A program made the position numbers and the translations under genes. DNA of 64,000 nucleotides from JADJDM01 sp044352985 (lineage in GTDB: Bacteria; Bacteroidota; Bacteroidia; B-17B0; Aurantibacillaceae), in NCBI GenBank assembly GCA_044352985.1, contig JBILCU010000001.1, positions 233,987-297,986 on the forward strand, in the 5' to 3' direction. Under the pieces are notes generated by a model. It did not search any database and had not been told where the DNA came from. It saw only the letters and a program-made list of their open reading frames with translations. This document shows positions 36,801-46,309 of this stretch, in pieces (within the stretch, counting starts at the first letter, position 1; each line of letters starts with the position of its first letter).

Positions 36801-39800
36801 TAGATGTTGACGCACTCGGTACTGAACTCCAAGAAAACGTTAGTACGATATTTGACATGCCATCCCAGAAAAAACTATTTGACGAACCAGTTCCGGTTCC
36901 AAATGATAATGTATTTACTGTATTTGCAACTGGTAAATAACCATTATTTGTTCCCGTTGCCAAATAAACTTGAGTTCCATTGGCTATAAAAGTCGTGTTT
37001 AAAGTTGTTGAGGTTGTCGTATTCAACCAAAGTTGAAAACCTGTATAGGTTTGCCCTGCCGTAGTTGGTTCAAAAGCGATGGCGGTAATATTTCCCGCAG
37101 ATAAGCCCAAAGCTGTTAATTCAGACGCTCTTACCAAATATTGAGTTTTAGCTCCTCCCCAACCTCCGGGTAAAAATGAATTATTAACTCCCGATGAGGT
37201 TAAGGAACCCGCACCCAATGTAACAGTTCCACTTCTAGTAGTAGTAACACTCAAACTCGTATTACTACCAGAACATACAGTAGATGGAGAAGCAGATGCT
37301 GTAGCAGTTATACCTGTGTTAGGTTCATCAGTGTAACCTGTTCCTGTAAATGATCTTGTGGCAACAGCATTTGTTGCAGAAACCGACCAAGTAACTGTTC
37401 CTGTTGAAGGAGAAACTGTTGGAATAGTTGCTGACCATGTACCTGTTGATGATAATGAACCCGTGCCAGCAGTCATTGTGATGTTTTGTACTGTACCGCC
37501 ATTTACCTGATAAGAAAGTGTTGGTGCAGCGGTAAGAGTTCCTTGTGGATTCACATTTACAAAAATAGCTCTAGATACATTGGTGCATTGTGTTCCTGAA
37601 GGTGTTACGGAATTTGCAGAAATTTGAGGTACAGCGGCAACAAAATCACCGGCATCTGCTCCAATGTCTATAGGAGTTAAGCCAGAACGAGTTTGCCCAT
37701 CGTAATCATCAGTAACTGATAAAATGGAAAAACCGCCGCTTTCCACTACAGTTGCAACAGATGGACTAATATGCAAATCAGGTGTGGCAGATGTTGGCGC
37801 AATAAATTGAGGATTGGCATCAAATGAATTCACATCCTGACCTGTAGCAGTTCTCCAAAGTGCGATTGAAGTTTGATCTACAGAATTGAATAATCCAAAA
37901 ACGCCGCCTGTACCAGTTGCCTGGAAGATATTATAATTTGATGTTAAACCTGATGGATTAGTAATAGTACCTGCAACTGTTATTGCGTAATGTTTTCCTG
38001 TTGAACCATTATTGGAACGTGCATTGATAAAAATATTGTTTTGAAAGGCTCTTGTGTTTGTTGTTACCGCACTATTAAACGCAAACGTATTGGCAGCATT
38101 CGCTGTTGGTGCTCCAGCAATATATATAGAATTATGATAATAATTGTTAGTTCCAACTGCATCATTTATGCCGCGAATATTAATACCATTATTCCCACTT
38201 CCAATGCTTATCATATTGTTCTGGTAAGTAGTTGTGCCGCCGCTCACATTGATGCCGTAATTAAATCCAGTAGCTGAAGTTCCAGCTGAACTAATACCAT
38301 AAATTATATTTCGTGCTACGACATTTGTTCCGGAAGTTGCGCCATTATAATGAATGCCAATTACACCGGTAGCATTTGCTGCTGAATTAGTATTACTTAA
38401 AGTGTGTACAGTGTTTTGAGAAACGGTTGAAGAGCCCGTCATTCCTGTAAATGACATACCCAATACAGAACTACTTACAGTTGTTCCAACATTAGTACAA
38501 GCAATAGAAAGATTTCTTACAGTATTGCCAGTTACAGAAACCGTTGTTCCAGCACCAACAACAATTCCTCTTATTTGTGTATTGAAAGTGGTTGACCCAT
38601 TTCCAGTCGAGGCATTATTCAAATTAGCAATTGTATTCCCGGTGATAGTAACACTTGTGGCAGCTCCACTTGATGAAATACCAACTACACTTTGACCGGT
38701 AGTACTTGAGTTACTACTTGATGAATTAATGCTATTGGCGGTTGTTGTGCTTCCTATGGTGTTGCCTGAAATAGTTAATGTACCAGTTACTGTAGATACA
38801 ATCCCTGTAAAACTGTGACCTATTGAAGTTGTTGAGCCAGCTGCAGTAATAGATCCAACATTATTGTTAGATACAACTACAGTTCCGGCTCCCTCAACTC
38901 CAATACCAACACTTATTCCGCCAGTTGTAGAGATCGTTGAAGTAATATTTCCTGTACCTGTAGCACTTCCTATTGTATTGGCAGAAGTATTTCCGATATT
39001 TAGACTTCCGGTTGAAGAATAAATTCCAATCCAAACTCCAGGAAGTGTCGTAACTGCACTAGTTGAAGACCAATTAAAATTAGCTATCGTATTACCTTGA
39101 ACGCTTGCTGTTATAGTTGTGCCAACAGTTAAGTTAATTCCAATAAATCTATTTGCAAAAGCTCCAGCCGATGTCCAAGCTGTTCCTCCTGCAGTTGAAT
39201 TACCCCCGCCGATTATATTGTTTAATATTACACAACCATTATGTGTATTGTGATTAATATTAATTGCTGTATGGGTTGCGCCTGTGGTGTAAGTTCTGGT
39301 TGCTGTTTGATAAAAACTATTGCCGCTTATCGTCCAATTACCATTACCATTAGCAACCAAAATTCCATTTGTAGCAGAACCTGTAACAAACTGATCATGA
39401 ATTAAATTATTTGATATGGTAATATTATTATTTGCTGTTGCTGCTGCTCCATTTCCAGTACCATTTGCATAAATAATATTTGCCGCCGTACCACTACCAT
39501 TCAAATCACAATTATCGATGGTATTATTATCGTTACCATTTGCTCCGGTTGTGGAACTAAAAAGAATTAATCCAGATGTTAGCGAAGTAACACTTGATGT
39601 TACACTACAATAATTTACAGAGTTGTTTGCGCCATCATTAATAAACCTGATAGCCGGAGCACCACCGGTGTTACCAATTGCCAAGTCTCTTGCACCAGTT
39701 CCTCCAGGTCTTCCATCTATTCTCCAAAATTGACCGCCATTGATATCTATTGTTGCAGTAGCGTTAGTAGAAGTAATGCTTCTCCCCGTTGCTCCTGAAG

Positions 39801-40803
39801 CAGGACGAATTGTAACAGTATTACTGGCACTCATACAAGTAAAACCAGAATTAGTCGAATTAGTTAAAGTAATTGGAAAATTCTCTCCTGTTGATGTGTA
39901 GGTAGAATTTAGCTCAAGAAATACATTCCCAGAAACACCTCTTGCGCCAATATCTTGAATTGCTGAAGTTAGGTTGGAATAATTGCCAGATGGGCCTACG
40001 GAATAGGTGCCGGTTAGTGGTGATGAAGAACAAGAGCCTGATGTTTGAAGTGAAATGTCATCTATAGCAAGACCCGGAGCAGTTCCACCAGCCCCATCAT
40101 TTTTCCAAGTGAAAACCAAACGCATTGTAGAATTGCTAGAGGTATTGCCTATGGTAGACTGTTGAATATATATGGTTGAAGTTTGACCAGTTAAAGCGCC
40201 TAAATTATACCGACTAAGAAGAGTGGCAGTTCCTGTACCTGTCCATGATGGAGTTGTACTAGTTGAGCTTGGACTTCCTGAGGTAGGGGTCAGTGTTGTA
40301 GGACATAAATAAACTAGGAGTTCGTCAAATGTAGACTCCCCACCAGCACACCAACGAAAACTCAACTGATTGATAGCATTACCAGCAGGAAAAGTGACAT
40401 CCCTGTAAAAATGTGCTGTACTAGCTGTTGTGGTTCCTGATCCCCCAGCCCAATTATTCGCTGTGACGCTGCTCGAGATATAAACGCAATTGCTACCTGT
40501 ACGAGCAAAAGAATAAGAGCCATTTGTAAGGTTAGCTGTACCGGTGTACCATGATAAAGCACCATTAACGCCAGTCCATCCATTATTTGCAAATGTAGCT
40601 CCACCACCAGTTAACTCAAAACCACCTGCTCCTGTCGGAGAAATCAGCGTTGTCTGCCCCCACCCCTTATTTGTTACAAAAAAAGACAGCAAACAAACCA
40701 TGGTGGTAGTTAAAGCAGTATTTAAAAATAGCTGTTTAATGTTTTTAGATAAACAAGCTAATTTATTATTAGAAAAGACAGAAGGTGTACTTTTTGCTTT
40801 CAT
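30898..40803 (-). CDS. Giant T9SS-secreted surface protein with repeated Ig-like modules
   Basis: About 3301 residues from the ATG at 40803; an in-frame TTG 27 bp upstream is less likely. The signal peptide ends near NKGWGQ. After a MAM/lectin-like N-terminal region comes a section (about 300-935) full of short N-T-I-x-N repeats, as in right-handed beta-helices. Then follow alternating modules (about 1100-2600) of Ig-like segments of the SATPSTICSGSNTSLSV kind and variable lectin-like segments (GGWGGxKTQYxxRASEL). The end is a T9SS type A sorting domain (YPNPNNGTFEISG, ending GTLTIQKVIIEY). It would be exported and attached to the surface, probably as an adhesin; no catalytic motif was seen. 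Two 746-bp blocks inside are nearly identical. Confidence 0.85.
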   Translation of the reverse strand: MKAKSTPSVFSNNKLACLSKNIKQLFLNTALTTTMVCLLSFFVTNKGWGQTTLISPTGAGGFELTGGGATFANNGWTGVNGALSWYTGTANLTNGSYSFARTGSNCVYISSSVTANNWAGGSGTTTASTAHFYRDVTFPAGNAINQLSFRWCAGGESTFDELLVYLCPTTLTPTSGSPSSTSTTPSWTGTGTATLLSRYNLGALTGQTSTIYIQQSTIGNTSSNSTMRLVFTWKNDGAGGTAPGLAIDDISLQTSGSCSSSPLTGTYSVGPSGNYSNLTSAIQDIGARGVSGNVFLELNSTYTSTGENFPITLTNSTNSGFTCMSASNTVTIRPASGATGRSITSTNATATIDINGGQFWRIDGRPGGTGARDLAIGNTGGAPAIRFINDGANNSVNYCSVTSSVTSLTSGLILFSSTTGANGNDNNTIDNCDLNGSGTAANIIYANGTGNGAAATANNNITISNNLIHDQFVTGSATNGILVANGNGNWTISGNSFYQTATRTYTTGATHTAININHNTHNGCVILNNIIGGGNSTAGGTAWTSAGAFANRFIGINLTVGTTITASVQGNTIANFNWSSTSAVTTLPGVWIGIYSSTGSLNIGNTSANTIGSATGTGNITSTISTTGGISVGIGVEGAGTVVVSNNNVGSITAAGSTTSIGHSFTGIVSTVTGTLTISGNTIGSTTTANSINSSSSNSSTTGQSVVGISSSGAATSVTITGNTIANLNNASTGNGSTTFNTQIRGIVVGAGTTVSVTGNTVRNLSIACTNVGTTVSSSVLGMSFTGMTGSSTVSQNTVHTLSNTNSAANATGVIGIHYNGATSGTNVVARNIIYGISSAGTSATGFNYGINVSGGTTTYQNNMISIGSGNNGINIRGINDAVGTNNYYHNSIYIAGAPTANAANTFAFNSAVTTNTRAFQNNIFINARSNNGSTGKHYAITVAGTITNPSGLTSNYNIFQATGTGGVFGLFNSVDQTSIALWRTATGQDVNSFDANPQFIAPTSATPDLHISPSVATVVESGGFSILSVTDDYDGQTRSGLTPIDIGADAGDFVAAVPQISANSVTPSGTQCTNVSRAIFVNVNPQGTLTAAPTLSYQVNGGTVQNITMTAGTGSLSSTGTWSATIPTVSPSTGTVTWSVSATNAVATRSFTGTGYTDEPNTGITATASASPSTVCSGSNTSLSVTTTRSGTVTLGAGSLTSSGVNNSFLPGGWGGAKTQYLVRASELTALGLSAGNITAIAFEPTTAGQTYTGFQLWLNTTTSTTLNTTFIANGTQVYLATGTNNGYLPVANTVNTLSFGTGTGSSNSFFWDGMSNIVLTFSWSSVPSASTSTSSTMKYDAPGFTCSAYRQADSETPATMLASTSATTGTGRPRFIFTGNVPPTPSALSWSNGSVVGTTNPLTVSPTTTTTYTATATVNGCPIVSNGAAVTVNQPTTSPTNATTANQCGTSATFSITTLVSSPTIKWYTTSTGGTAIVGASSATLTETGLTAGTYNRWATVTDATGCESGRVQCTVTLTASDALTASVSPTGNVCIGSSISLSVSQTGSNNNYTLTWQSAGTGSGLTSTSSGSLSSALSVTPTATGTYTYQINGNESSSGCVSNSSVIVTVIDPNAGITATASATPSTICSGSNTSLSVVVGVSGTATVGSGATTSNTYPNPFYSLWSNTHNQYIILASELQASGLIAGNITSLAFNITSGTMAMSTFSLKMGHTSATNMAAFLSPTFTTVFSAGSLTPVVGLNTITFSTPFNWNGTSNIVIEICHGNSASGATMSSTATVDNTSYISTIHTHLSSASSGTSTCIDLTSNLTTYSIRPRFTFNGNTALTPTAYSWSNGSVVGTTNPLTVSPTTTTTYTATATVNGCPIVSNGAAVTVNQPATSPTNATTANQCGTSATFSITTLVSSPTIKWYTTSTGGTAIVGASSTTLTETGLTAGTYNRWATVTDATGCESGRVQCTVTLTASDALTASVSPTGNVCIGSSISLSVSQTGSNNNYTLTWQSAGTGSGLTSTSSGSLSSALSVTPTATGTYTYQINGNESSSGCVSSSNVIVTVIDPNAGITATASATPSTICSGSNTSLSLSVNKSGNVTLGTSPTTSTTTAATFFPGGWGGCKTQYIIRASELTALGLSVGAINSLGYTPTTSGQTYQGFQVWVGQTSQSSMTTTFISMASQTQVYLATGTDNAYTPSANVLNTLAFGTGVGSASTFNWDGTSNIVITFSWSRVPAATTSTASSINVAAAGFTSSSYYQQDSQTPANMLASTTADGTGTNRPIFIFNGNIPQTPSAYSWSNGSVAGTTNPLTVSPTTTTTYTATATVNGCPIVSNGAVVTVNPLPNSPVATSSTQCGNGIPLASVSDPNTFSSPIFKWYDLATSGTLLQSSTTTTYTTTVSSTASFFVSVVNPLTGCESSRSTVQVTVDTPPSITASASSTTICFGQSTNLSVNSTNSGYSYIWSNSLGSGSSVSASPTTTTTFTVSASDASGGANNGCNINTTVSVSVNPVPSSIVLNPSSSTICNGTISTLNVSSTSTVITVGTQTANSAAANTPYRQAVGAANQSRVQYLITKIELNNAGINGPTTISSLGFNVITAGTGTMSNYTIGMANSVLTVLSATYQTPAFTTVYTGTNILPVTGINTHNFQTPFDWDGTSNILINICHQGAGGTTSTVAVLTPSIISTTSGGGAGQCSLTTGGVTNANKPVMYFGTYLPNTITWSSTTGLFSDASTTNVYTGTAASTVYAKPTVTTTYTATATSSAGCTTTNSVAITVNTPTVSVNTTVANNDYVWSGLTSSVWSTPSNWLQYSSSTTSYTTATGAPTNSLNIVVTNPQTCVPNSPSISSSADAANLTIDQGATLSLANGATLNVSGNWTNNGTFTPNSSTIVFNGTSAQTIGGSVNTTFYNLTLNNSNGINLSTPVNVSGALTLTNGKLILGNNYLSLGENATIQGTPSVSAMIVPEGTGELRKFFNSGSGLDPFTFPVGDNTGTAEYSPVTIDFSSATFASGSYLSLRLENAKHPELSSDYTTFLNRNWTIEPSGITNYDYNINLFYVNNDVILGTQNQSDLVPIKKSGFTWYQPNGSTFTDAVSQGTYTYTSNNCFTWNGLSSFSQFGAAGNRLGPLPVVLTDFTAVCNQDKTQLKWATQSELNNDYFTIERSKDGSLFNEVGRVNGNGTTNLQNTYQFFDELAFKGTSYYRLSQHDFNGAIKVYPIKTVSCADEQNLFSIYPNPNNGTFEISGLNEGNEVVITDVLGKKVGSLQSKSSSEKIQLNTLKPGVYFVEIKDSAGTLTIQKVIIEY
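34550..35295. repeat. 746-bp direct repeat, copy 1 (inside giant gene)
   Basis: Nearly identical, about 98% by eye, to 35885-36630, at a constant offset of 1335 bp. It encodes the conserved Ig-like part of the module (about residues 1837-2084 of the giant protein). The sequences on either side differ, so identity stops sharply at both ends. Confidence 0.9.
35885..36630. repeat. 746-bp direct repeat, copy 2 (inside giant gene)
   Basis: Partner of the block at 34550-35295, encoding about residues 1392-1640. The end of the same module appears a third time near 33795-33930 and the beginning near 37250-37320, which shows a tandem array of which only two blocks are complete. Confidence 0.9.
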
Positions 40804-41015
40804 GAGCAGAATTTTTATTGAAATAAACAAGGTTTATAATAGTAATTTTGCAATTATCGCTCTCCCACAAAGCTTATTAATAAAGCATTTAGCCATCAAT
40901 GCCACATGTTATAAAATACTATAAATAAACTATGCTAACGAATTTAACAAATAGTTAACAAAATTCAAAGTATAGATTAAAAAACTAATAACACTTCTTT
41001 ACTTAAAACTACTCA

Positions 41016-44000
41016 TTACAGCTCTATCAGTATTTTTTGGGTATTTATTTCTCCTGAGGCATTTTTTATCACTACAAAATAAACTCCCGGCTTAATGCCT
41101 GTAAGTTGTAGTTTTTCTTTAGCAGATTTACTTAGTGTTGAAATTACTTTTTTACCCAACACGTCAAATACATCAATGCAATTGCCTTCACTTAAACCAC
41201 TAATTTCAAAGTCTCCGGAATTGGGGTTAGGATAAATTATAATTTCATGTTGTTCGTCATCGCAACTTGTCACTTTTACAGGATAAATTTTTGAATCTCC
41301 ATTAAAATCAACTTGATTTAACCGATAATAGGATGTGCTAGCCAAAGCTTGCTCATCAAAATACTGGTAATGATTTACCACATTACTGTTACCGTGGCCT
41401 GCTACTCTTCCAATTTCATGAAACAACAAGCCATCGGCACTGCGCTCAACACCAAAATAATCGTTGTTCAATTCGGATTGTGTAGTCCAATTCAATTTTA
41501 CTTGTTGGTTTTTGCAGGCTGCTGTAAAATCAGTGAGCTCAACGGGAAGTGGATTTGTGCCTCCTGATTTATTTGACAATGAAAAGCGACTAAATGAAGT
41601 AAAGTTATTTGAAGTAATACTTCCTACTGAATTTGCTGTAGCTGTTCCTAATCCTCCAATATCCGACCAGACACTTCCTGAAATACTTGCCTTGGCAATT
41701 GATAAATTTTGATAATTGCTAACTCCATCATCTGTTCCATTTGTATTGCTATAATACATTTTAATTGTAGCAGCGCTTAAATTATTCGTAGAGCTTGGTA
41801 TTCGTTCAACATCTACATAATGCACATGGGAAACACGTTCAAAACCGGTTGGAAGAGTCCAGCCTAAAGCATTTGCAGAACCATTATACATTTGCGCAGT
41901 ATAGGTGTATGGTGTTGTAGAATTATGGGTTACATTAACTTCTACAGGACGCCAATCATTTGTATTGCCTAAAGGAAACTTAAGGTTTTGGACTGTTGTG
42001 CTTGAAATTTTATACGCCATTGGTCCATTAACATAACTACTTGCGGAACCAATTGTAGTAGAGGCATTGTAAGTTGCGTTTATTAGTAAAGTAAGCAAAT
42101 TTGCTGATGTTGTGTTTATTTTACCATTTGTTAGTGTAAGCAGGTTATTTACCTGTACAGAGTCGTTTAGCTGCAATTGACCTGCCGATTTATCAGTTGT
42201 TAAATTGTAAAATGTTTCGCGTGTATTAGATGTATTAATTGTTTGCGTTGAAGTTCCATTAAAATTAACAGTTCCGGTACCGCAGGTAAAAGTTCCGTTA
42301 TTGGTAAAGTTTCCTGATACATTCATAATGCCGTTACCCATAGTTACACTGGCACTAGGTTCTATAGTAACATTTTTACCATAAACCGTTGAGCTGCCCG
42401 TGTTAGGGAAATTACTTACGGGGCAATTTGTACTGGTTGCAGGTATAATTACATTTGGTGTTGACGTAGCTGTAGGAGCGGCGTTTGCAGCACTATATGT
42501 ACTTCCATTAAAGGTAACCCAATTGGAGGCGGTATTCCAGTCGGAATTAGTAACTCCTCTCCAAACATAATCGGTACTTGCTATTGAAGTAGATGGAGCA
42601 GGATTGTTTACATTTAATGTAACGTTATCTGTAGCAGTACATCCGTTTCCTGTAATTGTTAAAGTGTATGTAGTAGTTGCAGTTGGTGTAGCAATCGGAT
42701 TTAATATAGTACTTGAACTTAAAGATGATGTTGGACTCCAGGCATAAGTAAGCGGCGTTTCACCTGTTATAGAAATATTATCAATATTGAAACCAGGAAC
42801 AGTTCCGGTTGCTCCATCGTTAATCCATCTAAAGCCTATGTAAAATGATTGCCCGTTTAATCCTGCAGGTAAAGAAAGATTGCTTACTGTTTGCCAACTG
42901 GTTTGGCCAAAGTATTTAGTGCTTGAGACATTTGTCCATGTTGTTCCATTTGTTGAATAAACTACATATCCGTAATCATAAGGTTGCCCACCATTTAACC
43001 CATCATCTAATTCACCATAGGCCCTCCAATTAAAATTCATTTTTAGATTGGAAAATCCGCTCGCATTTATTAAGGTTCCATACCAAGCAATTTCATCTCC
43101 ACTATCATCCCAAGCATAATCGCACTCTGAATAGGAGAAGCCATAACTATCATTCATATTTAAACATTTTGATCCTTGAGGTGGAACGCATGAAGTATTG
43201 ATTTGCCAATAGGTAACCGTTGAAGTAATTTCAGTTTGTTTCCAGGAATTTCCCGAACCTGGTAATGTTCCTGCGGTATAAGATTCAAAATTTTCTGAAA
43301 ATATAGTTATTGGCGAAGTAGTTGAGCCATTTAAGGTTGTATTTGCTCCTATGCAAACACTTACATCAGAACCTGCATTAACATTGGAAGGTGATGTTTT
43401 AATATTTAATGCGCTACTTGCATATACAGTATTTCCGGGGCCTGCATTATAACCGCAGGCTGTTCCATTGCTTGCAAACCAAAAACAACTTTCTCTTACC
43501 ACATCAAAAGTTAAATTATTTGAGCCTGTTGTGGATGGAGCAGTTATTGTTAAAGAATATGTAGCGGTAGCGCCTGCAGCTAAATTTTGCGCATCAACTC
43601 TTACAAAATAATCACTTTCTGCATTCCACTTAACTCCTATATTAAAATCAACTCCACTTCCATCTGTCCAGGGCTGTAATCCATTATTTTTAATGGTAAC
43701 TGTAACTTGCCTACTTTCTCCTGTGCACCAATCTGAAGAACCAACATTCATGGTAACCCATTGGGTTATATAATCGGGTGTATAACACGAAACGGTTGCT
43801 GCCCAACCTGAACTTGTAGTACTGCCATCAGAATAAAAACGTATTGTTAAACTTCCATCAGATGCTGTTGATGTAACTGTTCCTGGCGAGTTTGTGCCAT
43901 CATAAGTTCCAATTAATGAAGCGCCTGTTGAATTTCCGTTGTATATGTAAAAATAATCGTAACCAGATTCCGTTGAGAATGAAGTAAAAGTTAATCTTGC

Positions 44001-46112
44001 TTTTCCACCACTTGTTGAAGGATAAAATGTAACAGTATAATTTTCATCATTCGAGTAGCTTGATCCTGAACCTCCTGTATCATAAAATGTTCCTGAGCAT
44101 GTAGTATATTTTACAGAATTAGTAAACCCTGCAGGAACTTGCATATTAACTGGGCTAGCCATAGATGAAGAAACTGAAACCCTTGCGCCACTTGAATTTT
44201 CATAATACTCTAAAACCAAATTGGTTGAGCCACTTAAATAAGCTGAACCTGTTAGTGTTCTGTATCCATGATCAGTCCAATCATTAATCAACCATGTTGC
44301 TCCTCCATCAACACTTAATCGAACACCATCATCCGCTCCAACAGTAAATGTATAAACCCCTGCAGTATACGATTTAGTCATTTTGTACCTAGTTGCAAAA
44401 AGATCAGAATTAGCCAAACAAATATTTGTTGTTGCTCCGCTTGGAGTTCCTGTTGACATATCTCTATCAAAATTTTCATTCTCTGTTACATAACCTCGAT
44501 AATTAGAGAAAGATCCTGCTGATGAACTATTATATACATAGCCTATCCATGAGTTGCTACCATAACTTGATTGATCTCCAGGAGGTTCTGCTACTGAAAT
44601 GTAACGATTTGTTCCATCGCCATAACAAGAATTAATATGTGCATTTGCATGCAATATGTAAATGCCCGTTGAATTTATTTTGTAATTAAAACTTGTGAGA
44701 TTATTAACGTTATTTTGACCAGAAACTTGATTGGCAGATGTAATGCTGCCATAACTCATTATTTCCCAATCAGGAGCGACAGACCAACCACCAAAAGCAG
44801 TTGTATTATCTGAGTAAAAATACGTTATTCCGCCTTGGTTATTAAAACCGCTTTGACTTACAGAAATAGTTTGACCGGGACATACAGTAATTACGTCACC
44901 GTTATTTGAGTTTCCATTAACCGTAAGTGTACCCATAGTTGGCTTTGTATGAATTGTGCCACTTACAGATATATTTTGAGTGATTGCATTGGTGCTTGAA
45001 AAAGAAATAGAACCGGAGGCAGGGCTCGAAGCAAGTGCTGACATACGGGCATATAAAGTAGTTGCGTTAATTGTTCCTGCAGCACCAAAATTAACACTTG
45101 AATAAAAATTAATATTATCTGTTGAAATCTGAAAACCAGTAGGTGCTGTTGCTGTAATTCCAGCTTGCATATCTGTTCCTGAAACAGTAAAACTTTGAGA
45201 TGTTGAAGCCGTATTAGCACATGCTGAAAAAGCAGTAAGACTTGATGAAATTGTAATATAAGGTAAAGCAGCGCATGAACCAGTATAGGATGCAAAAAGT
45301 GCAAAACCACCATCAACAGAACCACCATCAGAAGTAAATCTTACAGTTAGCACTTTTCCAGCACTTCCAGTATAATTAATTAATCCAGATCCGTTTGTAT
45401 AGGTTGCTAAAACAGTTCCTGAAATACCGGCGCCTTCATAAATTCTAATATAGTCACAATTACAGCCAGACTCAAGGGCATACCTTCCAATAATATTTAT
45501 TTGGGCTGTTGAACTTGCAACATTATTAAAAACAATATAATCGTTTCTACTATTACTATAACTTGCATTGTCTCCAGCGTGATCTTTTATAATAGCATTT
45601 GAACCACAAGAAACTGTTGATGTAGTTCCTGAAACACTATAATAAGTTGGGCAGGTTTGACTTGTAGAATATGTAACTGTTAATGAAAATCCTGATGCAA
45701 CTGTAGAGCCATCTGAAGTAAGATGAACGGTAAGGGTTTGTCCGGAGGTGCCTGTGTAACTAATAGTGCCAGTACTGTTAACTTTTGTTTGTAAAACGGT
45801 TCCAGAATTTCCATATCCATCCCTGATATAAATATAGTCGTAATTACCTCCTGTTTCTAATGCATAAGATCCGGAAATTGTAATTGTTGCGCCTGGCCTA
45901 CCCGCTATTGTAATCCATTCATCAGTGCTATTAGAATAGTTACCTGTGCCTCCCCGGTCATAAATTGTTGTATTACAAGCAACAATATTACCAGGATTTA
46001 AAGCTGCGTTTTGCCCCCACCCCCTCAACTGTAGGCTCAAAAAAATCAGCAAGAAAACAAAATAATGTATTCGTTTATTAAAAAATAGTGTATACCGAAA
46101 TAGCGTTTTCAT
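41016..46112 (-). CDS. T9SS-secreted multidomain protein with CUB and PA14-like domains
   Basis: 1698 residues. The signal peptide ends with LRGWGQ, like that of the giant protein downstream. CUB-type domains are at about 45-155 and 165-285 (YDRGGTGNYSN, GNYDYIYIRDG), with a third near 670-785 (YDYFYIYNG). Between them are an Ig-like segment and a PA14-like segment (GADDGVRLSVDGG). Later come an NBR1-like CARDB region, a MAM-like part (SENFESYTAG), a PKD/Ig part and a T9SS type A sorting domain (YPNPNSGDFEISG). These are carbohydrate- or protein-binding folds; no catalytic site was seen. The last 190 residues are clearly homologous to those of the neighbouring giant protein, suggesting duplication of the C-terminal part. 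Confidence 0.85.
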   Translation of the reverse strand: MKTLFRYTLFFNKRIHYFVFLLIFLSLQLRGWGQNAALNPGNIVACNTTIYDRGGTGNYSNSTDEWITIAGRPGATITISGSYALETGGNYDYIYIRDGYGNSGTVLQTKVNSTGTISYTGTSGQTLTVHLTSDGSTVASGFSLTVTYSTSQTCPTYYSVSGTTSTVSCGSNAIIKDHAGDNASYSNSRNDYIVFNNVASSTAQINIIGRYALESGCNCDYIRIYEGAGISGTVLATYTNGSGLINYTGSAGKVLTVRFTSDGGSVDGGFALFASYTGSCAALPYITISSSLTAFSACANTASTSQSFTVSGTDMQAGITATAPTGFQISTDNINFYSSVNFGAAGTINATTLYARMSALASSPASGSISFSSTNAITQNISVSGTIHTKPTMGTLTVNGNSNNGDVITVCPGQTISVSQSGFNNQGGITYFYSDNTTAFGGWSVAPDWEIMSYGSITSANQVSGQNNVNNLTSFNYKINSTGIYILHANAHINSCYGDGTNRYISVAEPPGDQSSYGSNSWIGYVYNSSSAGSFSNYRGYVTENENFDRDMSTGTPSGATTNICLANSDLFATRYKMTKSYTAGVYTFTVGADDGVRLSVDGGATWLINDWTDHGYRTLTGSAYLSGSTNLVLEYYENSSGARVSVSSSMASPVNMQVPAGFTNSVKYTTCSGTFYDTGGSGSSYSNDENYTVTFYPSTSGGKARLTFTSFSTESGYDYFYIYNGNSTGASLIGTYDGTNSPGTVTSTASDGSLTIRFYSDGSTTSSGWAATVSCYTPDYITQWVTMNVGSSDWCTGESRQVTVTIKNNGLQPWTDGSGVDFNIGVKWNAESDYFVRVDAQNLAAGATATYSLTITAPSTTGSNNLTFDVVRESCFWFASNGTACGYNAGPGNTVYASSALNIKTSPSNVNAGSDVSVCIGANTTLNGSTTSPITIFSENFESYTAGTLPGSGNSWKQTEITSTVTYWQINTSCVPPQGSKCLNMNDSYGFSYSECDYAWDDSGDEIAWYGTLINASGFSNLKMNFNWRAYGELDDGLNGGQPYDYGYVVYSTNGTTWTNVSSTKYFGQTSWQTVSNLSLPAGLNGQSFYIGFRWINDGATGTVPGFNIDNISITGETPLTYAWSPTSSLSSSTILNPIATPTATTTYTLTITGNGCTATDNVTLNVNNPAPSTSIASTDYVWRGVTNSDWNTASNWVTFNGSTYSAANAAPTATSTPNVIIPATSTNCPVSNFPNTGSSTVYGKNVTIEPSASVTMGNGIMNVSGNFTNNGTFTCGTGTVNFNGTSTQTINTSNTRETFYNLTTDKSAGQLQLNDSVQVNNLLTLTNGKINTTSANLLTLLINATYNASTTIGSASSYVNGPMAYKISSTTVQNLKFPLGNTNDWRPVEVNVTHNSTTPYTYTAQMYNGSANALGWTLPTGFERVSHVHYVDVERIPSSTNNLSAATIKMYYSNTNGTDDGVSNYQNLSIAKASISGSVWSDIGGLGTATANSVGSITSNNFTSFSRFSLSNKSGGTNPLPVELTDFTAACKNQQVKLNWTTQSELNNDYFGVERSADGLLFHEIGRVAGHGNSNVVNHYQYFDEQALASTSYYRLNQVDFNGDSKIYPVKVTSCDDEQHEIIIYPNPNSGDFEISGLSEGNCIDVFDVLGKKVISTLSKSAKEKLQLTGIKPGVYFVVIKNASGEINTQKILIEL

Positions 46113-46309
46113 TACTTATTAATAAAATGTCTAATTTTTAAAAAATCACAAATTATAAATTAAACTAATTTAATAAACTTTTTAATTAAATAAAAAATAT
46201 AGGACCAAAAATTAAACAAAACTATTTTTGAAACAAGAATTAACTTGTGTTTGTATATCATACGTATTTAAAATACATTTAGTTACTTTTAATTTTTAAA
46301 ATCACACAC

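Noticed and set aside
33203..40924. Several plus-strand open frames inside the giant gene (for example 34949-35164 and 36284-36499)
   Set aside because: They are antisense shadows; their near identity reflects the 746-bp repeat, not a duplicated small gene.
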